Shown here one piece after another: positions 33,746-42,015 of a DNA stretch of 64,000 nucleotides. Within the stretch, counting starts at the first letter, position 1; each line of letters opens with the position of its first letter. The notes beneath the pieces were generated by a model. It saw nothing but the letters and a program-made list of their open reading frames with translations. It did not search any database and was not told where the DNA came from. The translations under genes and the position numbers were made by a program. The stretch spans positions 1 through 64,000 of the forward strand of contig JBAXXL010000014.1 in assembly GCA_037127915.1 (NCBI GenBank), written 5' to 3'. This stretch comes from JBAXXL01 sp037127915 (GTDB taxonomy: Bacteria; Bacteroidota; Ignavibacteria; Kapaibacteriales; UBA2268).

Positions 33746-35236
33746 TTAATCGGTGCATTGACGCTCTTTTGAGTTTTTAAGTTCTGTTAGAAGTTCATTT
33801 ATATCGATGGTGGCGTACGACGATGCACAATCGGACATTGCGTAAGGTAAAATTAAATTGCCGTTGTGAATTATCGAGCCGCAAGAATATACTACGTTGG
33901 GCACATATCCTTCTCTCTCTTCGGCATTTGGTGACAGTAATGGAGTGTCAAGTCTGCCGATTTCGTTTTCAGGATTATTTAAATCGAATAAGGATGCACC
34001 CAAAACATATTCTCTCATCGGTCCTACTCCATGTGTAATCACCAACCAACCGTCTTCTGTTTCTATAGGAGAACCGCAATTACCCATCTGTACTAACTCC
34101 CAAGGGAATTTGGGTGACTGAATCATAGTTGCTTCACGCCAAACATTCAAATTATCCGAATAGGCGATATAATTATTCACTCCGTCAATTCGGCAAAGCA
34201 TAGCATATTTCCCATTAATTCGCCTTGGGAACATAGCCATTCCTTTGTTATGAGCGATATCACCGTGGATAGCCAATGATTTAAAATGGTAGAAATCTTG
34301 GGTTACAAGTAATTTTGGTAGTATTGTAACACCGTCGAAGGCTGTATAGGTGGCATAATAAGTTACTTCACCATCGTCGTCAGTGAATTTTACAAAGCGT
34401 GCATCTTCGATACCATTTTTTTCAGTTTCCGAGGTTGGGAATATTACTCTTTCAGAAATAGCGGAGTCTAGCGAGAAATCAAGTTCATAATGAGCTTTCG
34501 CTAACCACATCATTTGGTTCATTATTATTTCATCATTCGGAGTAAGGTTCGCACTTTTTTTAGTATCTTCTACAGCTCGTTTCAAAGCCCCATACGTAAA
34601 ACTATCGCCTAATTTTTCAAGAACAAATAGCGGTGAAATATGATTATCGAAATCGCTCATTTCATCTAACTGTTTAATGAATGAAATCTTATTATATATG
34701 TGTTTTTTAATTCTCTCCGCTTCCGCCAGCATTTTGCCGACCGGTTCTATTACCAGATTATTATTTTTATCAATTATAGCGGAGCGAAAAACTATGGACG
34801 AAATATGTCCTTCGCCCGTAGCTCTAAAGCTGAAAATCAATCTTTTTTCATCGTGACCAACCTCAGATTGATCAGGGTCTTCAACGACAGATGGGTTGAA
34901 AAAGGCGGCCGCTTCGATAGAGTATTCCATCGTGAAATATGAACCGATTAATGCTCGGCGTGTATGGGCAATCTCGCTTTTGTGTATATGCAACTCTTTA
35001 AAGAGATGATCCAATTTATTGAGATTGTTTTCAAATATTGCTGTAATATTCCTATGGCGTCTTGAGTATGAACGAAGAACCTTGCGTAATGTGGTATTTA
35101 TTTCGCTATCGCTCATAGCCAAAACGCTGCGAATCAGATCTTTACCCCTTTCGTCGGTTGTATATAAGAAGCGTGCAATTACTCGTGTAGTATCAGGTAG
35201 GAATTTGCTATCCTTTCTTGTAACGTGAACTTTCAT
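33746..35236 (-). CDS. Long GH130-type glycosidase/phosphorylase
   Basis: A 496-residue protein. Residues ~165-490 form a GH130 propeller: NGIEDARFVKF with the catalytic Asp (EDAR in place of EDPR), MGNCGSPIETEDGWLVITHGVG, and GYVPNVVYSCGSIIHNG. The first ~160 residues are a helical extension (RVIARFLYTTDERGKDLIRSVLAMSD onward) lacking in the shorter paralogue. Activity probably on mannosides but not fixed by sequence. It is on the minus strand, facing the other three genes, so it has its own promoter near 35.3 kb. Confidence 0.88.
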   Translation of the reverse strand: MKVHVTRKDSKFLPDTTRVIARFLYTTDERGKDLIRSVLAMSDSEINTTLRKVLRSYSRRHRNITAIFENNLNKLDHLFKELHIHKSEIAHTRRALIGSYFTMEYSIEAAAFFNPSVVEDPDQSEVGHDEKRLIFSFRATGEGHISSIVFRSAIIDKNNNLVIEPVGKMLAEAERIKKHIYNKISFIKQLDEMSDFDNHISPLFVLEKLGDSFTYGALKRAVEDTKKSANLTPNDEIIMNQMMWLAKAHYELDFSLDSAISERVIFPTSETEKNGIEDARFVKFTDDDGEVTYYATYTAFDGVTILPKLLVTQDFYHFKSLAIHGDIAHNKGMAMFPRRINGKYAMLCRIDGVNNYIAYSDNLNVWREATMIQSPKFPWELVQMGNCGSPIETEDGWLVITHGVGPMREYVLGASLFDLNNPENEIGRLDTPLLSPNAEEREGYVPNVVYSCGSIIHNGNLILPYAMSDCASSYATIDINELLTELKNSKERQCTD

Positions 35237-35424
35237 TTATTAAAATCTTTTATTTTTAAAGAGATGTTTAGATAATGGAGACTATTTATTAGACGGCAAA
35301 ACGTAAACGGATTTTCTGTAATCACGTGTATAATTGGTTTTTATTTCAATCTTGTTAACCCTGCGCATTCCAAAACCCCGAAAGACTGACACAAAAATGA
35401 CCTCGGTAGAGGTCAAATATTTTT
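35237..35424. other. Intergenic stretch before GH130 gene
   Basis: No gene. It includes a perfect hairpin GACCTC-GGTA-GAGGTC (about 35400-35415) and AT-rich sequence that should contain the promoter of the minus-strand GH130 gene. Together with the repeat and terminator at 35425-35567 it fills the gap to the next gene. Confidence 0.5.
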
Positions 35425-35521
35425 AGAAAAATCCAAAAAAAAAGAGCCAAGCGAAACTCTTGGCTCGTGATTGGAGAAACTGTCGAGGACAGTTATAAAC
35501 ATTCATTTTGTTGTATACTTA
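35425..35521 (-). terminator. Terminator-bearing repeat, copy A
   Basis: On the minus strand: ATGAATGTTTATAACTGTC, a small hairpin (AACTGTC/GACAGTT), then GAGCCAAG-loop-CTTGGCTC followed by a run of T. It is closely similar over ~95 bp to 44595-44687, where it forms the end and terminator of acr3. Here no acr3 is attached; it lies behind another terminator. Confidence 0.75.
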
Positions 35522-35540
35522 TTAGATTTTAATCTAACAT

Positions 35541-35567
35541 AAAAAAAGCAGATTCCGAAGAATCTGC
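35541..35567 (-). terminator. Intrinsic terminator of the barrel protein gene
   Basis: GCAGATTC-TTCG-GAATCTGC on the minus strand followed by seven T (plus-strand A at 35541-35547). A T-run on the plus side (35575-35582) makes it look bidirectional. A second palindrome TTAGATTTTAATCTAA lies at 35522-35537. Confidence 0.8.
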
Positions 35568-35602
35568 CTAAGTGTTTTTTTTAATTATGTAGTTTTTTTT
35601 TA

Positions 35603-38600
35603 TCAAATTCTCAACGATAGGTTTGTCCTAAGCAGAAACTCACCGTAATTGTTTGCTGTTAATAGAAATTCGTTGTATGTTGTACGCTCTAAACGCAAAT
35701 CAAAATCAATTTTATTGGATACTCTAATTGTGGTGTTGGCATAGAATCCTAAACGCTCGTCCTTTTTACGTTCCGACGCGAAGCTTAAACCTCCACCCAC
35801 AGCTATTACTTCACTTAGCGGTGCTGAAGCAGTGATTTCAATATTTTGCAACATTGTATATCCATTCACGTTTTGTGTCTCAATTATTCCGGCATTTACA
35901 CCTACTGTCAACGGCAATCTAAAGCTTATCATCTCGCCAATCATATAGCTTGTTGTACTGTACCTGCCAAGAGGGTTTATCGTATGAAGTTTCTGCCCAA
36001 CAACTGATAGCGTTGTCGAGAGCATCGTCTTTTTTCCAATTTTGAATGTATAGCCGCTCATAGCCATAAAAACTGTTATATTATTATCAATTTTAAGTAA
36101 ATTATCTTTCGCATCATTAATCTGCTGAGTAGGCGAATATGATAAACGCAAGTAAGGAATTTTCGGGAAGTTTATTCCAAGATTCAAACTATAGGAAGTT
36201 ACAGTCGTTGTTGAAGATTTCCAATCGATTAAATTATCTTTGAAATTTCTGTAAAATGAACTGAATGTAACATGGTTTTTAAACAGTTTTTGGTCGAACT
36301 TTCCTTCAAAGCCGAATTGGTCGGAGCGAAGATTCGGAACACCCAGCGATGCATAACCCGGTCCAACCATTTTTATTCCTGCTGAGATTTTGGTAGCCGA
36401 TTTATCATTTACATAAACCAAACGTCCCGAATAGACAAAATCAACCGACGAACTCAAACGCGGTGTTGCTATAGCGGTTAATTCAGAAGGAATCGAAGGA
36501 CTAATGAACTCCGGCGCACGTGTGTCGCGTGTTAGCAATGATATAGAGCCTTCACCCTCTACAAAAAGTTGAGAGCCAATCAAATTCAATTTCGTATCCA
36601 TTCCGAAGACATAATTTTCACGAGCGGTGAGCATTTGGTTTGTTGGAGCTAAAGTTATAGAACCGCCGTCATCAACAGCATACATTCCATTGAAAAATAG
36701 ATGTGTACCCTCCTTCTTCCCTATTCCGATTCGTCCGGCGTAAATATCGCGCCTGAAAGCTATATTGTCAATAGGACGCTGGTTTTTCTGAGCTGTAAAA
36801 GCTGTGTAAAATATACCGGGGTTAAGTTCAATATTCAATCCCGTTACCGGTACACCATTAAGCATATATTCCGAATATGAAGGATAATTTGTACCAACGC
36901 CAAATTGGCGAACGCTCATAAATAATTTTTCAACTCCCGAGATAGAAGCATATTGTTTCAGGTTTTCAGTCAGATTTTTTGGATCGCGAAGTTTTTTCAA
37001 TTCATCAGCATTGAATTTCTTCAAGGAATCTAACTCAATTTCGCTCATATTGCGAATCTGATTCAGCTTTTCGGCTTTCAGTGCTTTTGCCCTCTCGATT
37101 TCCGCCTTTCCAGCATTTCCAAGCTTGTCAAGTTCATCTTTACTTAGTGCTTTTGCAGAATCCAATCCCTTTTGGCTTAGATTGCGAACTTTTGTTATTT
37201 CATCCATTTTGAGCGATTTCCCCGCTTCTAATTCTGATACCGCATCCTGTAAACGTGTCGCCAGCCCTTGCCGCATAGATTCAAAATCAAAATTAAATCT
37301 GATGCTGTTCATATTTTGCCGGCTCGAGTCCTGCTGTGTGGAATACAATCCTGAAACAGAGAAAGGAAGCCCATAAAGCTTGATACCCGGGTTTACGTAA
37401 GCATTGAAGTAATTCCTCGGCACTTCGGAGTAGGAGCCAACACGGCTCGCTAATTGCCCTTCTAAGCTTGCACTGCCATAAAAGGCAATTGGTATAACCG
37501 TTTGTTTGGAATTGCTCCCGCTTGTTGGTTCGGCACCTTGAAATCCTGAATTTATTGAGTAGTTCGGATAAGAATAAGGATAACTATAACCTTGCGTATT
37601 GTTGCCATACATTGTTGGCTGGTTGAAACCCAAGTTGCGGTTTGAATTGCCGGAATAATTAAATTCATCTGGATATACCTTTCCGTCAGCACCATAATCA
37701 ATACCGTTTTCTCTATTATTATATCCTGATTGATTGCCTTCAATCGTAAATGAGCGCGATTCGCTTTCCTGAATCAAACTACCATTTAGGTAAACATCTA
37801 TTCCCCAAGCATATCTTGCACCTGGTCGCAATCTTCGGGCAGCAGCTGGAACTTGCACCATGCTGGTTGGGATATTCGCTATTATCAATGTGTTGAGATT
37901 GGACTTCATTGCATCATAAGCAGACTGGTATCCAAATATCTCCACTAATTTCAGTGTATAGCTTACTTTTGCTCCATAAGGTAATGGTGCCGGTGGCAAC
38001 CAATTAAATGTAATTATACCACCGATACAAGGTATTGAACCGTTGCTGCTTATAGTACTAGTCTGACCAACAATATTAGTTGATCGTTGTACTGGTGCAC
38101 CGGCTGTTTCTTTTTTTGTTGGTTCATCAACTTTATTCATCTGTCTTGTAAATATTGCATCGCTTGATTCATCTTCATTTACAGTAGGTTGTTCCCAAGC
38201 TTCCGGGTAACTAAACGAAGCACCGTCTTCGGGATAAAGCAAATCCACCTGAGTCAGGTTCCTCACATAAGTTTGCATACACATCTCGCCCAGAACTCTA
38301 TCGCTGTAGGAATCGTAAACGGTGATGCAGATGTCATAATCTCCCGAGGGAACTGTGCCGACATTATTTATTACATCGGAATAACGTGAATTTGATTCCA
38401 GCACTTTGAGCGGAGCCAATTCACGGCTGTTTACAATCTTTAAACCCGGCGGAAGATTGAAAATGGTGGTTTTCACCATTACTATATTGCCGTTTTGCCT
38501 TTCGGTAGCCCGTCCTATAAGATATACTTTATAGTTCTCACGCGTCGGGTTCATAAGCGTTACGTTCCACATATTCTCTAATTTGAATTGTGTGGTTGGC

Positions 38601-38698
38601 GGTGCGGTAAACGTAACCACAACTTGTGCATTTGTAACTATTGTACAGAAAAAGCATAAAGCAAATCCAAATATCAGAGTTTGTATTTTAATTTTCAT
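35603..38698 (-). CDS. TANFOR-like outer-membrane barrel protein with helical insert
   Basis: A 1031-residue exported protein (signal KIKIQTLIFGFALCFFCTIVTNAQ). Order: beta-sandwich resembling the TANFOR domain (~26-155), a second sandwich with KLVEIFGYQSAYDAM and RPGARYAWGIDV (~225-320), an Asn/Tyr/Gly-rich linker (~320-395), first barrel strands, a charged helical run with repeats like LDSAKALSKDELDKL and LDSLKKFNADELKKL (~475-580), and a large predicted beta barrel to the end (LLRTNLSLRI). The start at 38698 follows AAAGAGAAA and puts the signal first; 24 residues upstream are rejected. Function unknown. It shares its front with the gene at 42016. Confidence 0.72.
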   Translation of the reverse strand: MKIKIQTLIFGFALCFFCTIVTNAQVVVTFTAPPTTQFKLENMWNVTLMNPTRENYKVYLIGRATERQNGNIVMVKTTIFNLPPGLKIVNSRELAPLKVLESNSRYSDVINNVGTVPSGDYDICITVYDSYSDRVLGEMCMQTYVRNLTQVDLLYPEDGASFSYPEAWEQPTVNEDESSDAIFTRQMNKVDEPTKKETAGAPVQRSTNIVGQTSTISSNGSIPCIGGIITFNWLPPAPLPYGAKVSYTLKLVEIFGYQSAYDAMKSNLNTLIIANIPTSMVQVPAAARRLRPGARYAWGIDVYLNGSLIQESESRSFTIEGNQSGYNNRENGIDYGADGKVYPDEFNYSGNSNRNLGFNQPTMYGNNTQGYSYPYSYPNYSINSGFQGAEPTSGSNSKQTVIPIAFYGSASLEGQLASRVGSYSEVPRNYFNAYVNPGIKLYGLPFSVSGLYSTQQDSSRQNMNSIRFNFDFESMRQGLATRLQDAVSELEAGKSLKMDEITKVRNLSQKGLDSAKALSKDELDKLGNAGKAEIERAKALKAEKLNQIRNMSEIELDSLKKFNADELKKLRDPKNLTENLKQYASISGVEKLFMSVRQFGVGTNYPSYSEYMLNGVPVTGLNIELNPGIFYTAFTAQKNQRPIDNIAFRRDIYAGRIGIGKKEGTHLFFNGMYAVDDGGSITLAPTNQMLTARENYVFGMDTKLNLIGSQLFVEGEGSISLLTRDTRAPEFISPSIPSELTAIATPRLSSSVDFVYSGRLVYVNDKSATKISAGIKMVGPGYASLGVPNLRSDQFGFEGKFDQKLFKNHVTFSSFYRNFKDNLIDWKSSTTTVTSYSLNLGINFPKIPYLRLSYSPTQQINDAKDNLLKIDNNITVFMAMSGYTFKIGKKTMLSTTLSVVGQKLHTINPLGRYSTTSYMIGEMISFRLPLTVGVNAGIIETQNVNGYTMLQNIEITASAPLSEVIAVGGGLSFASERKKDERLGFYANTTIRVSNKIDFDLRLERTTYNEFLLTANNYGEFLLRTNLSLRI

Positions 38699-38842
38699 AT
38701 TTCTCTTTTTAAATAATTTGAACATTGTTATTGATATTATTAAAAATGCTATTATGTTGATATTTCTCACTTCTAATAATTATATTATTGATTCAAATTA
38801 AATGCCGACTTTATTCTAAGCCGGCATTTAATGATTTAGTAT

Positions 38843-41800
38843 TTATTTTGCTTTAAATTTAATTATATATTTCTGACAAACATTATTACCACATTTAACT
38901 GTGAATTCATGAACCCATGTTAGACCAGAAATTGTCATAATTGAAGTATTATATGGATAATTGTTTGGCAACTCAACTGATGGCAGTGTTAAATGAGGTG
39001 TACCATCACCCTTTGTAATTGTACACAACCAAGTCACTTTACATACAGCATTTGAATAACTACAATTATGTTTAGCAATTAAATATACATTTCCTGGTTG
39101 AAAAGGAGTCAGTTCAATAACTTCACCTTGGTAATTATTTAAAACAATTACTCCTTCAGTACCATCTGGTTTTGTCCACTTAATAATTCCTGGTTCCCAA
39201 GAACCGCAACTGCAAGAACTTGCAATTGTTACATTAAACTTAAATGGTGGACAATCTTGTGTCCCACATATTGCTGTGATTATTACTGTATATGTACCAG
39301 GTTGTGTAAAATTAAATGAGAAGGTCGAACCAGGACCGTTCCCAGTTGCTGGACCTTGTACTTCCCATTTGTAAGTAGCTTGACAATTCGGAGGTGCTGG
39401 GTTGCAAATATGTAGTGGAGACATAAACTGATATGTACCAGGTGCTGGCAAAGAAATATTACCTCCGTTTATAGCATTTCCTGCAACCTGACCTGAACCA
39501 TAAAGAATTAGCATAGGTTTACCTGTTAACCATCCTGAACCTTTGCAATTACAATCTACAGGTTTAATTATCACAGTGATTATACAAGGTTCACATCGAT
39601 GAGAACCACAGTATGGAGTAATAGTAACAGTATAAGTACCAGGTTGAGAAAAATTGAAATCAAAAGGTTTACCAGTACCATTACCAATAACAGGTCCGGA
39701 AACGTTCCATCTATAAATAGTATGACAAGTTGAAGGAGTACAATAATAGTCACCAATACTAATATGAAGAGATTGAGGACCATCGTAGGTAATTGAGCCG
39801 TTACAAGCAACAGGTCTCGGCTTTGAACTTAATGGAGTTTGAGGATTTATTCCAAGATACATATAGTTTCCGCTCCATTTGCCACAATGACATTCGGAAT
39901 CATTTATTACAACTGTTACAATGCAAGGATCACATTGCTGTGTTCCACAAGAAGGTGTAATTGTAACAGTATAAGTTCCAATTTGGGAAAAATTGAAAGT
40001 AAATGGTTTTCCAGTTCCTGAGCCTGTAACCGGACCCTGAACCATCCATTGATAAGTAGCAGTACATGTATTTGGAATACAGGAGAAATTAGGTACAGAA
40101 AAGACATATTCTCCTTTCGTCAAAGTTATAGTTCCTCCGCAATTTACCGGTGTTCCGATTACCGGCCTTGTTCGTGAATTATTATCATTAGGTGGTGGAT
40201 TAATTATTAAACTATCTCTATTTATTATTCCTATTACATGGATTGGATTATTATCCCAACCTCCACAATTACAAGTAGTTGAAGAAGGATAACATAAAAT
40301 CTGTTCACAAACATTACAATTTATGTCTTTAACTCTGACTTTTATGCAGAACCAGAAATTCACACTACAGCAAGAAACATTAATTACAGATGGTGGTAGA
40401 ACTGAAAAGTTTACTGTATTGTTTAGCAGAGATGGTGTTCCTGGTACCCATGAAAGAACATGTGAATTGTTTTGATTAGTAACCAGATTCAAGGATGCAA
40501 GGTTGTTAGTAGTTGTATTCATATAGCCAATATGACCTCCAGATGCATCCATATTTACTGGCTGGCAGCCAGGTTCGCTATAAGTTGCATGATAATCAGC
40601 CATTGAAACTTCAACCTCCTGAATTGGTACACTTCCCCCATTCAAATTCAAACTGAATATACCATTAGATTCGGTAAGGGATGCAGTAAAATTAGGAATA
40701 TTACAGCATAGATCAGATGAATCCGGGCAAATAAACATATAGTCATTGTTTTGACTTGGTTTAACACCAGAGGAAGAACTTCCAATTATAATATTTGTCA
40801 AAGGGAATGTACCTAACATTGGATGTCCAATGATCTTATAGTCAAACCCATTAAGAGATGTATTTAATGAGTTAGTATTTGCGGTATTTAGTTGAAAACA
40901 ATATAAATTACCTGAAGTTAATGAAGGACTACTCAATGTGTTAACAACTACGCCATTTTGAATCAACTCTAAATCCACTGTTAATGCAGGATTATTTCCG
41001 TTTGGCAAAGTATAATCCAAACATATCTGACCAGGAATTTCACAAGTGTCACTTTGGCTCTGATTAAGATTAATTGTACCTTCAGGATTCGGCCAATCAC
41101 AAGGTAAACAGATATTATCTAAATATGCATAAGCAAAATGTCCACCCCAATTACAATCTCTGACTTCAAATGTAATCCTTACAGTTTTTCCAATTATTGA
41201 GCTTAAATCGAAAGTAAAACAATTCCAGGGTTTATAGACAACTGTATCGTTATATTCTTGGATGCCAGAATGAATTAAACTTGGATGATTACTTACCAAT
41301 ACATTACTTCCACCACCTAGATCAATAAGGTTTGAATAATCAGTACCATCAACATCTATAATTTCAACCTTAAAGTATGGTTTAATTGATAGACCATGAT
41401 CTTGGGGATCATTCATTACCAATGCATAACTAAAAGAAAAGGAAGAATTTGTTGATGTAATTAATACATTATTTTTTACAATTCTTTCCTTTCCATAGTC
41501 TCTGAGTGCATTTCCAAGTCTCAATGATTTCGTATTACCGACTGGATAAGAATAAACTTTGTTTAATAAAGAACCCACTATTTCATCATTGCCAGCACTT
41601 TGCACCTGGTGATGAACTTGTGTACCATGTGCTGGTGTCGAATTATTAGGTCCAAAAGTTCCTGTATTCAACATAGTATTTCCGCTAACATAAGTAGGAG
41701 AACCTCCTCCCCAGAAAAACTCCCAATCACTTTCAGTGACTCCTTCTTCGAAAGTACCGTTTGAACATAAATCATTAGCACTTCTATTGTTAAGAGATTT

Positions 41801-42004
41801 GTAAAACTTCTGATCTGCTAAGTATTCCTCTTTCATTAGCTTAAAATACTGTTCAAATGTTAATTTAAACTCAGGATGTTTACCATCCTTTTTAATTCCA
41901 TCATATTCCTTTTGAACAGTTTGCTTGAAATTTTTAGGCAAATCTTGTCCATTAGCAACTATTGCCATGAAAAGAATTATTATAATTATTAATATATTTT
42001 TCAT
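38843..42004 (-). CDS. Large secreted cysteine-rich PKD-repeat protein
   Basis: A 1053-residue protein with a signal peptide (1-20). An Asp/Gly-rich lectin-like front (~80-300, ending in CLPCDW) is followed by a cysteine-framed domain (~432-571: CC-x6-C-x9-C-x2-C-x4-C at its end) and then three PKD-like repeats, each beginning C-x-C-x-W (578, 705, 818) and holding ATYKW-like and GTYTVTITP segments. A fourth, degenerate unit starts at 931. No sorting tail, so export is by an unknown route. It follows the 42016 gene by 11 bp. Confidence 0.75.
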   Translation of the reverse strand: MKNILIIIIILFMAIVANGQDLPKNFKQTVQKEYDGIKKDGKHPEFKLTFEQYFKLMKEEYLADQKFYKSLNNRSANDLCSNGTFEEGVTESDWEFFWGGGSPTYVSGNTMLNTGTFGPNNSTPAHGTQVHHQVQSAGNDEIVGSLLNKVYSYPVGNTKSLRLGNALRDYGKERIVKNNVLITSTNSSFSFSYALVMNDPQDHGLSIKPYFKVEIIDVDGTDYSNLIDLGGGSNVLVSNHPSLIHSGIQEYNDTVVYKPWNCFTFDLSSIIGKTVRITFEVRDCNWGGHFAYAYLDNICLPCDWPNPEGTINLNQSQSDTCEIPGQICLDYTLPNGNNPALTVDLELIQNGVVVNTLSSPSLTSGNLYCFQLNTANTNSLNTSLNGFDYKIIGHPMLGTFPLTNIIIGSSSSGVKPSQNNDYMFICPDSSDLCCNIPNFTASLTESNGIFSLNLNGGSVPIQEVEVSMADYHATYSEPGCQPVNMDASGGHIGYMNTTTNNLASLNLVTNQNNSHVLSWVPGTPSLLNNTVNFSVLPPSVINVSCCSVNFWFCIKVRVKDINCNVCEQILCYPSSTTCNCGGWDNNPIHVIGIINRDSLIINPPPNDNNSRTRPVIGTPVNCGGTITLTKGEYVFSVPNFSCIPNTCTATYQWMVQGPVTGSGTGKPFTFNFSQIGTYTVTITPSCGTQQCDPCIVTVVINDSECHCGKWSGNYMYLGINPQTPLSSKPRPVACNGSITYDGPQSLHISIGDYYCTPSTCHTIYRWNVSGPVIGNGTGKPFDFNFSQPGTYTVTITPYCGSHRCEPCIITVIIKPVDCNCKGSGWLTGKPMLILYGSGQVAGNAINGGNISLPAPGTYQFMSPLHICNPAPPNCQATYKWEVQGPATGNGPGSTFSFNFTQPGTYTVIITAICGTQDCPPFKFNVTIASSCSCGSWEPGIIKWTKPDGTEGVIVLNNYQGEVIELTPFQPGNVYLIAKHNCSYSNAVCKVTWLCTITKGDGTPHLTLPSVELPNNYPYNTSIMTISGLTWVHEFTVKCGNNVCQKYIIKFKAK

Positions 42005-42015
42005 GATTGCATTCC

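Noticed and set aside
35425..35521. Idea that copy A is a remnant acr3 gene
   Set aside because: Only the last few codons and the terminator match; no further acr3 coding sequence is seen upstream on the minus strand.
38843..40290. Repeated DNA as a possible CRISPR-like array
   Set aside because: Repeats are long, in frame, coding and diverged; they are protein repeats.
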